A stretch of 64,000 nt of DNA from Styela clava (taxonomy: Eukaryota; Chordata; Ascidiacea; Stolidobranchia; Styelidae): positions 17,394,001-17,458,000 of the forward strand of contig NC_135250.1 in assembly GCF_964204865.1 (NCBI RefSeq), written 5' to 3'. Below, in pieces: positions 1-10,713 of the stretch. The notes below the pieces were generated by a model. That model saw only the letters and a program-made list of their open reading frames with translations. It was not told the origin of the DNA and searched no databases. Position numbers and translations under genes: made by a program. Within the stretch, counting starts at the first letter, position 1. Every line of letters begins with the position of its first letter.

Positions 1-579
1 GTCATCAATGTCTTTTTATCCTTCGCATGATTTATGAATTGAGGCTGTAAGCAAAATACCGATGCAAATTCAAAAAATTATCGGTACCTAATAACTGAAT
101 TTATATAAAATAACGCGAATGATTTGCGCGTATTGTTTTATTGTGAGGGCCATGATGGAAATTTCTAAACATATAAACAACTCAAATTAAAACAGCTGAC
201 ATTTTTTCCATATATGGATGTAAATATACAGTTATCAACATAATAATCTAAATAACAGAAAACAGATTGATTCATGGTATTAATATGTGATCCGCAAGTC
301 ACTAAGATATCTAAATAGCTTTATAGTTCGAAAATAAACGGATCTAACTATTTGGTAATCTTTTGAAAGAATTTATATTTTCCTAGGGATGAAGAGATCA
401 AGTTTCAAATATGGCTTACAATCCCAATCCGACAAAATTCATTATTCAATTGTACAAAATTTACCATAATCCATCAACAGTAAATTGTTGACTTGTGCTG
501 CCAAAATACATTTTACTGAGTTATTTTGGCCACATTTTCAATACACATAAACTACCAATGTCGTGCATTTGTTCCTTAA

Positions 580-690
580 GGTGCTCCAGAAGTATGCCTA
601 CCAAGATGTCGCACACCCTGAATCCTAACCGGTACACACATACTGTGTTCAGGTTGTGCGCCATCTTGGTGCGCATACTTTTGGAGGTCC
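580..690. mobile_element. Small inverted-repeat element (MITE-like), copy 1
   Basis: The two ends are imperfect inverted copies built around AGTATGCNNACCAAGATG, with arms of about 45 bp and a short loop. A second member of the same family lies at 40835-40944 and has a clean 8-bp target-site duplication. Here I do not find a convincing duplicated target site, so the exact ends are uncertain. Confidence 0.6.
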
Positions 691-867
691 GTTAATGAAT
701 TACATTTGTTTAAGATATTACATTAGGAGTGTATCAGATAGTTTTTTTAATCGCTCTTTGTTTAACTTTTTATTATGCGTAACTTTTATTAAATAATTTA
801 TTTCATCGATTTTAACTATACAAACCATATTTTATCGCATATGATTCAAGTTCACTATCAAGATTAG

Positions 868-1001
868 GATAAGTAATAACGGAATAAACGTTACCTGATG
901 AATATACTTCGAGGAAAAACCACTTTTTGAGTATGATAAGTAATAACGGAATAAACGTTACCTGATGAATATACTTCGAGGAAAAACCACTTTTTGAGTA
1001 T
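868..1001. repeat. 67-bp tandem duplication
   Basis: Two adjacent copies, 868-934 and 935-1001, start with GATAAGTAATAACGG and appear identical over the whole unit. No gene overlaps it; the minus-strand open frame across it is a by-product of the repeat. Confidence 0.85.
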
Positions 1002-3597
1002 GAATCATTTCCTTGTCGGATCGTCGCCATTCAATTAAAAAAATATAGTTTAAAATATATATGTCTTTCTTTGGAGTTTTCTAATTGAGAATAATAAAAT
1101 GGAAGAAAGATTTGTCCGCGTGAGGTATTGGTTTCCAAACCGTGCGTGGCAGATAATTTCGAGTGCGTCGCAAAATATTCTTGCATTTCGTAAAAAACAT
1201 TTTTATATTCTCGTGCTTAGAACTTGACAAAAAATGATCAAATCTTTTCAAATCAAAATTGTTAAATTGAAAGTATAGTACGAATGACTATGCCGTACAA
1301 TCCAGCTCAAATAACGCATCGATTGAATGTGCATATATCAGAAAACTTTCCTCCATGTCGTAATTTAAAGTTAATGAAAGGAATTTTTTTTCCATATATA
1401 TAATTTTTATTACAAAAAGTACATAAGTCGTGAGTTAAAAAGGTTGATAATCTCTGATGCAAGAGTTTGTGCAAAGAATATTTAATATTTAAAATATATT
1501 GTATTGCTTGTTTCAATAATATTACATCAAGCACATTATTTTGGATATTCAGCTGTTCTTCGGATGCGCCAGCTCGTTAATATGCGCTATTGACGATTTA
1601 ATCAATTTTATGTAACAATAGATTCGAAAGGGTTAAAAATCATATACTTTTTCATTTTCGACGTCTGTAAAAGTCCATGATTTCAAAACATATTATACAG
1701 CCTGGCTGTATTTTTCTTGATTCCTCGATGCTGGCTTGTTTTATTTAGTTGTCTAATAATAGCATTTTTATCCGGATTTCGTGTGTCTTACTCATTTTGG
1801 ATTGACGTTGGCAAAATCGCCGCTTATTATGAATGACTTTATATAACAATAAATCCGTACCAGTATGAGCTGTTGGAACAGGGAGCAGCATGGCGGAGAT
1901 GCGCCGTTGTAACATTTCATCGTCAGCATAATGATAATAAATTGATTTTGTCAAAACCTATTTTTGGCACCATTCGTTGTCACTTTATCCTTGGTCACTG
2001 GTAAAATGTATGTAAAGATATTGCTATCTATACGATATGATTTCCATTAATTTGTAATGTCTCAAATCATTCTTGATTTTCAAAACGGTAACTCTAGCAA
2101 CCTTGGCATTGATATCAAGTTTCATATTATTCTAATTGAATTTTTTATGATGCTATTAGGGTGTATGTGTTTTCACAATTAAACACTATGGTTTGACTAA
2201 CTGCGTGTTTTGGATCCAATGAGGTCACTCTGGTTTCCACCGCACTGTCTAGTACTTAGTGTATAATGTCGTCGAGACAAGTACGAATATATCACAAATA
2301 AAAGACGCGTAATATTAGTATTGATATTTATCGCACAGTGATTTTTAAAATGACCTCAGATATACCCCTTGAAAGCACGCACATCATTAAACAGACATGT
2401 ATTTCTAGATGTTCTTTTTAAAAATATTTTACTCTTTCATAGTTTGATTTACATGAGAGCTCTCATCGTGTATCACTAATAGTATATAAAAAATCCTCAA
2501 AAATACCAAGTCATATTTATTCATCGTAACCTCGTTTTTGCATAGGAAAACTTTTGGATCTAGTTTGTTATTCCATAGCGCGTTCACATTTATGACGACA
2601 GTCATTAGTCACTTTGTGTTTATCACCTAAACGTAAAGTTCATGTTACAACTTGAAATTTACATAGATTAGTATAATAAAATAAATTTCCTTAAAGCATG
2701 CACGTCAATGAAGCATCAAAACACCACAGTATATTGAGGCATATGAATTTTTGAAATTTATTGCACTCGTTTACAGACTTGGAACTGTTTGTTTCATACT
2801 ATAAGAGTTCATGCTCTTTGTTGTGACAATGACCTTTTATCAACCCAAGCATAATTTAGTTTAGAAGTATAGAAGCGTTGTTTTAAATGAAACAAATAAC
2901 AATTTGCTTTGCAATGTTTTCCAGCGTTTTTTGTCAAAGTCAAATTGTATGCATATATTCTATCCTGGTTCCCTAATTGTTGAAAAGATAGAGCAAGACC
3001 GAACAATATTGTTTACGCGTAATTGCCAAAATGAAACGTAATTTTGTCTCGCCTACATAAATGCCATAATACCCATTTTCATGACATTTTCTACCTCGTA
3101 AGCTTTAATGCGTTTTAGGAGAATATGACTTTGTTTATCTTGTTGTACCAATCAAAAAATTATATTTGTTTATCATCTCATCGTCCATACAAATATCATG
3201 TCTCATAGACGCAAAATCATCGCATATTGTGGTAGTGGATATTTATGGTTGGATAAAGCAGGATGCAATGGAAAGTCGGGTCGGTTACAATCGGTTTCAA
3301 TTATATGTATTACATAGTTTTCTCTCTGACTAAACGAATTATAAGTCTGTACAACCTAGCTGTATATAAAAATGACGCATACAAGTTGTTGATCTTTATC
3401 TCGGGAGTGACATTGTCGTCCTTGGTGAAATCACGCACGTTTTTGAAAACATACCTATCTACTATCTTATAGATGTTTGTTTGACTAAAATAGCGACGTA
3501 AGGTCGTTGAAGCTAATCACATAGTCTGTAACAACGCTTTTACTTTATGAAAAAACAAAGTGTTATACCTTTGTATAAATTATGTCATATATAATAA

Positions 3598-3652
3598 CCA
3601 ACATTTACATATGTATGTAAACATGTATATGTGCATATGTATGTAAATGTTA
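3598..3652. repeat. Near-palindrome rich in CATATGTATG
   Basis: ACATTTACATATGTATG is followed by its inverted counterpart CATATGTATGTAAATGT, so the stretch could fold into a hairpin. No function is evident. Confidence 0.6.
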
Positions 3653-4796
3653 TATTGTATATAAAGTACTTGGCACGAGCAGCATTAAAATTGACTCTGG
3701 CGCTTGTTATCATGTTTCACAACTTTTCACTTCAATTTTTATTTTATGGAACGTGAGTACAGCCTACTCTATCAGCAGGGTGGGTTTAAATATGTGTTGA
3801 TACTTAATTGATCACCAGGCATATAAAAAACCATTTGGTTTACCATACGAGTTTGTTCAATGAAAAGTTCCTCACATTTAATGGTGTTTTAATACCGTTC
3901 ACGTTTATAAAGATTTTTAATTCTCACCGTTCAATACTAACGCTGACTGGAGAACGGAATCATATATATATTTTTCATATATTTATTTAAAGAAAATAAC
4001 AACCCATGTTATCGGCTGATTCCTCTTTAACACCAATTCGCGACAACACTCTTATGTAGTCAGAATTTATCTTGTCAGTCTAAATCAAAATATCATCATC
4101 CGCTGATCCGAGTGAGAAGAATGCCTGACGTCAGAAGTTGCACATTACACACCCGACCACAAGATAAAGATCGTGCATTGAATAACATATTTTGCCTTCA
4201 GCTATTATTCAAAAAGTATAAAAGTGGCCAAATAAAGTTTGTCTAATCATATTTTTGCAGATTTAACTTTCTTTCAGGACATCAAATTGGCAAAAACTTT
4301 TAGGAATTGTTAACAGAAAAATTTGTGAATGTAAAACTTCCCTGTACTAGGAACGTGGTGTTCGAAATCGCATGCAAACATTTTCGAGTTATATAGACTA
4401 GAGAGCAGTCTAATTCAGAATGTTTAAAATAGAAAATAAAAACAATCTGAAAAATAGCTTTGTCCTACAGGAATACCACATTTATAAATAATTTGACTGA
4501 TTAACCAAATAACAAGAGATATTTTAATTATTCTATTCGTTTATTTATTTATTCCCTTATGTCGCATTGAATGTAATTTAAAATCAATTAGAACAAATTC
4601 AGGAACGGCTACTAAATTACCGATTTTCGCCATTTCCGCGTAATTGTGACCGAGCGGATATTGAACTGTACTTTTAAACCCTACTTCAGCAACATCGCCT
4701 CTCCTTTTTGTTCTTACACATACCATATTATCCGCATTTGTTTTTAGTCTGCTCTTCCTGCTTTTGTATTTACTTTCCGTAATAAACTTGACCAAG

Positions 4797-5865
4797 ATGT
4801 ATATTTCTACATTTTTTGCTTTTTCCATTGTTTGTCTCGCTGTGGGAGTTTCGTCGGATTGTTTCAAATTGCCTGGATGTACAGACGGAGTGACACATCA
4901 AATATATGAGAATGGTTACAGGTGGAAACCAAGAGGGCATCCATGTTACAGCTGCAAATGCTACCAATCGAGGCAATACGTGGTGAGTTGAAAGTAATTT
5001 GAAAAAAATTGTACTGCGCAGTCCTTCTTTATCTTTTCCTGGGATTGGAATGATTTCCTTTAAGCGCTTTCTTATGTCAGGCAGTCCTAATTAATCTATC
5101 TAAATCTTATGAATTCACTTTAGAACTATAGAACATTTGCTCCTATCACATACAACTACATTTTAAATTTGGAAAATAATAATAGATTAGTTTGTCTTTT
5201 AATCTCTCAAAGCCTAGGATAACCTACCTGATTTTACCTCGTTAATACTGTATTGTAGAAATTTTTGTTTGTTTTATTCAGCTTGGTTGTCAAGTCATTG
5301 CAGATAAAGTGAAAGTAAAAAAATCCGAATATTCGGCTGCTTTTGGACAAATATCATTCCTTCCTGCTGAAGAGGTCGAAATTCGGGAAGAAGAAATTGC
5401 CAATATTACATGCGAAACCTTACCATTGCCCGCTTATGATCCAGTAACTCAAGAACTGGAATCAATAACTTATCAAAACGTATATTATTTCTACACTTAC
5501 AAAAGAACACACTGCTGTAGTAGGTAAGCTTGTTTTAAATATTTATTTTTCAATCGCGATATATACAATGATGATCAAATGGTAAGTTTTTCTCGCAATT
5601 TCATGAAAAAAATTATCGATTTTCAAATTTGACGTGGCAGCCCTGACATTGAACATGGGATTCAGTTAAAATGTGTTTTGATTATGGCTTATTGTGTATA
5701 TGTTTAATGTCTGACTTCATCCATGTTATTTCCAGATTTGATTCATATGATAATCTTCATCCGTCATGTATGGCTGTGCCTGTAGGAGAATGCAAGACCA
5801 GAATTGTTCAAAGAGGCGATCCTAATAAACTCTGTGAAGAGCCCTACAACGTGTTAGGAAAGTGA
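4797..5865 (+). CDS. Secreted beta-microseminoprotein-like protein, gene A1
   Basis: Coding exons are 4797-4982, 5282-5523 and 5736-5865, giving 185 residues. Donors are GTGAGT and GTAAGC, acceptors TTATTCAG and TTTCCAG; intron phases are 0 and 2. Residues 1-20 are a hydrophobic signal peptide ending before D-C-F. Exon 1 then has G-Y-R-W and P-C-Y-S-C-K-C. Exon 2 has L-G-C, I-T-C-E, T-Y-Q-N-V-Y-Y-F and ends H-C-C-S-R. Exon 3 has P-S-C, G-E-C and N-K-L-C. The twelve cysteines match the array, ten of them in PSP94-family order. It is the most divergent member: the central core reads Y-D-P-V-T rather than Y-N-W-x-T. The start was chosen at 4797, in front of the signal peptide; an in-frame ATG at 4764 would precede it. 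Unlike its relatives it has no intron directly before the ATG, but a TTTTTAG acceptor ends at 4747. A polyadenylation signal AATAAA follows at about 5872. Family assignment is by cysteine pattern; function is unknown. Confidence 0.85.
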
Positions 5866-7277
5866 ACCAATAATAAAAACACTGTATAAAATATTGCTTT
5901 TTACATCGATACGGTTCTTTCAGAAAGTTTTTAAAACTTCCACTACATTTTAAATAATTTCCTCGTTTGTTCCTGTTTTTATTTTTTCGATTGTTAGCCT
6001 CGTTTTGACTTTTGATAAAATTCATTTTCTTAATTATAATTTTGCTATTGATATTTTAGATTCATTTAATTAACTTCTCATTGTATATATGTTAAATTTT
6101 GAAGAATAAATTATATAAAATGACTATTCATTGGTGAAACTATCCAAATGACCAAATGATTTCTTAGCTAACTGCTGTACTTGCGAAATGGCATATGCTA
6201 GAAATGCCATCGGGGGACGTGTGGGCTACTACAAATTTATTTTACTGTAGCCATACTGTAGCCTATATCATGTGGCCAACGAGTCAACCAACAAATGGTT
6301 GACCTTAAAATGGTTTATTACAAGTATAGGTTTCGACTCCATAAGCAGTACAAGTATAAATTTCGACTCCATAATCAGCATAGCATGATTGATAAAAACA
6401 AATGAATAAAAACTGATTATAGAATAAACAAAAAGCAAAGAAAACCTTGAGTAAGTTTACAGAATTTGAGTTGAAAGGTTCTGCCAAAAAGAAGTGATAT
6501 GTGTTCACTCACCTAAAAGTATTAAATTAAATCGAACAATGTGACACGCACAACCACAGTATATAAAAAAGTAAGAAAATCACGAGAACCTTCAAGATAA
6601 GTCACATAGTGAGCAAGCAAAAGGAAAGAAAGAAATGAAATCTATTGCCACACCAAGATATTAACTTTATAACAGTTGCCAAATTGAGAATCTATTTTGA
6701 AAACAAGAGTGAATTGTATAGGGAAAAATTTATTGAACACGATGTGTACATATATATACAGATTGTTTTGTTGGACACGAAAAGCTGCGTCAAAAACTGT
6801 CCCGCTTGGTGGATAAATCTGTCTCAATGTTCCCGCCACACCAGGCGTTCCTAGAAGATCCAAGTTTTCGCTGTATTTTTTTTTTTATTGGAACACGATT
6901 TTTAATCCCCCAAGCGTGACAGCTGTCTTGCGTTTTGATTTTGCAAAATCTTGCTTCGCGAAAGTCGGACGTTGTTCGGTGACCCACTGTACACCTGGTA
7001 CGGTAGGCTAAGTTACCCTAACAGGTTGATTACTTTCAATTACTTGATACCACAGTTGTGAGTCGAATCATAAAGCATTTTAATTCACGTAGGCACAAGA
7101 CGCCTAAATTTTCATTGGTACGGGACCTGGTAAAAGTAGGGACGTCCGGGTACCGACGATGTTAAATTACGATGGTTCATAGTTCCACCTTCGTCCAAGA
7201 TATTTTTTTTTTGGAAATTGTGAGTAAAATATATCGTTTTAGTCTTCGTGTCCGTATATTATAGCATTGCTCTCTTG

Positions 7278-7547
7278 TTAAAAAGATATCGCCAAGCTGA
7301 TTATAGTTGGTGTCAAATTATAATTTTCCAACCGAAGTTGCCAGAGTTGGTGCATACATGTTATAATCCTATTTAAACCATGACTAACGGGAATAAAACA
7401 TTTTCTTGCTTTTGATACGCCTGTTTTTTGTTGTAATTTTGATAATGAATATATTTTGATTTTTCTGGGATGTTTGCTCTGGATAATTAAATTAAAACCA
7501 GTCTCAACTCTAGTAATCGATTTCCAATTTACAACGTTTAAAATCAA
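7278..7547 (-). other. Unrecognised 89-residue open frame, doubtful
   Basis: An open frame starting M-I-L-N-V-V-N-W-K-S. The inverted copy at 14863-15132 is also open and almost identical, but the copy-2 equivalent near 12120-12390 is broken by small indels. Since all copies arose by recent duplication, conservation is no evidence for coding. I recognise no domain, signal peptide or splice context. Confidence 0.15.
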
Positions 7548-7822
7548 ATATTTTTATCAATCAGTTAATATGAAGGGATATTAAATACGTGGTATTTTTT
7601 TTATGCTTGAGGCTTTGACTGAATGAAGCATTTGGTGCTATAATTTAAGCATAATTGTCAGTAGCCCTTTTATTAGGATACGTAATATTTTCAACAACTG
7701 GAGCGAGGCAATAAATTTTAAAAAAAGTAGGCAGAAATACCTATACCTACCTATAACATTTACAGATAACCCTGGGTTCATAACAGAAGAAAATATCAGC
7801 TAAATACAATAATTCACATAAA

Positions 7823-8124
7823 ATGAGTTCAATCCGTGTGCATTCTGATCACATTCATTTCATATTTATGGAGGGGAAGAAACCCTACTTCGTTTATACT
7901 CCAATGAAGCAACAAATTACGACAGACGGACTATTTACAAAGATTTAGTGACATATTTGACAAGAAAGATCAGCGTGCAAGATCAATTCTTCACTAGGTC
8001 AGGCCAGTACAATATCGTAATTTCAAGAAAACGACGGGGCAATAATTTGCCGGTATTCGTTCTTGGAAGTAAAGCAGGTGATCCAAGGTTCGAGCAATAC
8101 AAATACTTCCACAATTCATTTTAA
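7823..8124 (+). pseudogene. Unrecognised small ORF with a frame break
   Basis: Reading starts at ATG 7823 (M-S-S-I-R-V-H-S-D-H) and runs about 35 codons; the reading then has to shift near 7922-7926 to stay open, and continues through a basic stretch (S-R-K-R-R-G-N-N) to TAA at 8122-8124. The same frame break is present in the copies at 12667-12967 (plus) and 14286-14587 (minus), so it predates the duplication. The residue composition looks protein-like but I do not recognise the family. It could be a relic of a mobile element, or two short ORFs. Confidence 0.3.
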
Positions 8125-8302
8125 ACTATATCTATTTACGGATGAGTGGAATTACTAAAGCGCCGAATTCAAAACCTAAAAACCACTCCAATAGATAAAT
8201 TCCACATCAATTTAAGATAAGCTGTAGAAAATTTTATTACTTACATGAAATGAAAGGAGGATTGCCAACTTACGCACATCGATTTTATGGCAAAATCCCA
8301 CA

Positions 8303-8572
8303 CTATTTAAAATAAATATCTATTTTCATGAAATAAAAATGCTGGGTTTTGTTTGCTGGTGTTTTGAATTTAAATTTAGAAAATGTTTTCTTTTCTTCCA
8401 GTGTTACAATAAATTCTTCATTGTTTGTTGAATAGAATATCGTGTTACAATTAAAGTTTAGCCTCTCGTCGCCGATCAAGCAATGACTATAATATGGTAA
8501 CGATGTTTTCACATTGAACTCATAATTCCCCACGAGAACAAAAGAGCAATTATCGTCGTCATTGTGGAACAA
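8303..8572 (-). other. Unrecognised 89-residue ORF, copy 1
   Basis: The open frame begins M-F-H-N-D-D-D-N-C-S-F and contains F-Y-S-T-N-N-E-E-F-I-V-T-L-E-E. It is kept in copy 2 at 13147-13416 with two substitutions, and its C-terminal half recurs, inverted, at about 9112-9246 and 13956-14090. No known domain is recognised. It lies at the inner end of the palindrome arm, converging with the frame-broken ORF at 7823-8124, which suggests that both belonged to one element. Coding status is unproven. Confidence 0.25.
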
Positions 8573-8934
8573 TACATGTATATGCTGAAGGAAATTTTTG
8601 ATTTTGGAGAATAAACACCGACGTAAAGATGTTAAGGTTTACAAAAACACGCCACACTGACGAAAACAGTCGGCGATTGTAATAAAATGCAATAGCGCAC
8701 GTTATTAGCGACCTTTTAAGTCGTTTAAAAATATCGAAAGGGACGAGATTCAACCCCTAATTTATTAATATGTTTGTCAAGTGTCAAATTTACAGCCTTT
8801 ATATATATAATTTATCGGTGAAATTTAGATTTATTTATGGCTTGTATTAACCCCATTAAAAAAGGTTCAGCTTATAAATTCGTAAAGTACCTTTAACTTA
8901 CTCAGGAATATTAATCGGTAAGTAACAATTTTAA

Positions 8935-9014
8935 AATTTATTTTGGGGCTCCGTGAAAAATAGTCAACCTCTTCACGGGCTCCGCAAGACCAAAAGTTTG
9001 AGAACCCCTGCTCT
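8935..9014. mobile_element. hAT-type transposon end fragment
   Basis: Read on the minus strand it starts CAGGGGTTCTCAAAC and continues with a GC-richer stretch; a TCTAGA lies next to it. This resembles the terminal repeats of Charlie-type hAT elements, whose target duplications often contain TCTAGA. The same end recurs at 13783-13858 and in the repeats at 57574-58020. Only one end is seen. Confidence 0.55.
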
Positions 9015-9644
9015 AGATGACCTCGTAGGCAATCAGACATGTGAAAAATGCTGTTTCGTGTGTTGAATATACGATTCTGAATGTGGATTCAATTAAAATC
9101 CCATTTCCCATAACTTTAATTGTAACACGGTATTCTATTCAACAAACAATGAAGAATTTATTGTAACACTGGAAGAAAAAACATTTTCTAAAATTAAATC
9201 CAAAACACCAGCAAACAAAACCCAGCATTTTTATTCAATGAAATAGATATTTATTTTAAATAGTGTGGAATTTTGCCATAAAATCGATGTGCGTATGTTG
9301 GCAACCCTCCTTTCATTTCATGTAAGTAATAAAATTTCCTACAGCTGATTAACCAAATAACAAGAGATATTTTAATTATTCTATTCGTTTATTTATTTAT
9401 TCCCTTATGTCGCATTGAATGTAATTTAAAATCAATTAGAACAAATTCATGAACGGCTACTAAATTACCGATTTTCGCCATTTCCGCGTAATTGTGACCG
9501 AGCGGATATTGAACTGTACTTTTAAACCCTACTTCAGCAACATCGGCTCTCCTTTTTGTTCTTACACATACCATATTATCCGCATTTGTTTTTAGTCTGC
9601 TCTTCCTGCTTTTGTATTTACTTTCCGTAATAAACTTGACCAAG

Positions 9645-10713
9645 ATGTATATTTCTACATTTTTTGCTTTTTCCATTGTTTGTCTCGCTGTGGGAGTTTC
9701 GTCGGATTGTTTCAAATTGCCTGGATGTACAGACGGAGTGACACATCAAATATATGAGAATGGTTACAGGTGGAAACCAAGAGGGCATCCATGTTACAGC
9801 TGCAAATGCTACCAATCGAGGCAATACGTGGTGAGTTGAAAGTAATTTGAAAAAAATTGTACTGCGCAGTCCTTCTTTATCTTTTCCTGGGATTGGAATG
9901 ATTTCCTTTAAGCGCTTTCTTATGTCAGGCAGTCCTAATTAATCTATCTAAATCTTATGAATTCACTTTAGAACTATAGAACATTTGCTCCTATCACATA
10001 CAACTACATTTTAAATTTGGAAAATAATAATAGATTAGTTTGTCTTTTAATCTCTCAAAGCCTAGGATAACCTACCTGATTTTACCTCGTTAATACTGTA
10101 TTGTAGAAATTTTTGTTTGTTTTATTCAGCTTGGTTGTCAAGTCATTGCAGATAAAGTGAAAGTAAAAAAATCCGAATATTCGGCTGCTTTTGGACAAAT
10201 ATCATTCCTTCCTGCTGAAGAGGTCGAAATTCGGGAAGAAGAAATTGTCAATATTACATGCGAAACCTTACCATTGCCCGCTTATGATCCAGTAACTCAA
10301 GAACTGGAATCAATAACTTATCAAAACGTATATTATTTCTACACTTACAAAAGAACACACTGCTGTAGTAGGTAAGCTTGTTTTAAATATTTATTTTTCA
10401 ATCGCGATATATACAATGATGATCAAATGGTAAGTTTTTCTCGCAATTTTATGAAAAAAATTATCGATTTCCAAATTTGACGTGGCAGCCCTGACATTGA
10501 ACATGGGATTCAGTTAAAATGTGTTTTGATTATGGCTTATTGTGTATATGTTTAATGTCTGACTTCATCCATGTTATTTCCAGATTTGATTCATATGATA
10601 ATCTTCATCCGTCATGTATGGCTGTGCCTGTAGGAGAATGCAAGACCAGAATTGTTCAAAGAGGCGATCCTAATAAACTCTGTGAAGAGCCCTACAACGT
10701 GTTAGGAAAGTGA
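9645..10713 (+). CDS. Secreted beta-microseminoprotein-like protein, gene A2
   Basis: Coding exons are 9645-9830, 10130-10371 and 10584-10713, giving 185 residues. All splice sites and intron lengths equal those of A1, and the only residue difference I find is Ala to Val in exon 2, in the stretch E-E-I-V-N-I-T-C. Signal peptide, G-Y-R-W, C-Y-S-C-K-C, H-C-C-S-R and the exon-3 cysteines are intact, so both copies can be functional. The 5' flank is also duplicated back to 9345, so the two genes may share the same proximal control region. Its exon 3 lies at the outer end of the palindrome: the distal part of the exon is repeated, inverted, at 16498-16558. Confidence 0.85.

Larger units (their letters stand above)
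1..4496. other. Gene-free AT-rich interval
   Basis: I see no supportable gene here: the open frames are short, overlap on both strands and have no recognisable domains or splice context. Contents that can be named are the small inverted repeat at 580-690, a 67-bp tandem duplication at 868-1001 and a near-palindrome at 3598-3652. The right limit is the first base of the 4.85 kb duplicated unit. Confidence 0.6.
4497..9344. repeat. 4.85 kb tandem segmental duplication, copy 1
   Basis: This unit and the next (9345-14190) are co-linear at an offset of 4848 bp, falling to about 4844 bp after small indels, and differ only at scattered bases. It carries gene A1, about 2 kb of unexplained sequence with small open frames, and near its right end the start of an inverted repeat (5805-8458 against 9112-9344). 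The junction to copy 2 is sharp: CTGATTAACC is shared and the flanks differ immediately before it. The right breakpoint falls inside the inverted arm, so copy 1 has only a truncated right arm. Confidence 0.93.

Noticed and set aside
4541-4867. 108-residue minus-strand open frame, repeated at 9389-9715
   Set aside because: It overlaps exon 1 and the 5' flank of gene A on the opposite strand. It is kept in both copies only because the duplication is recent, and it has no domain.
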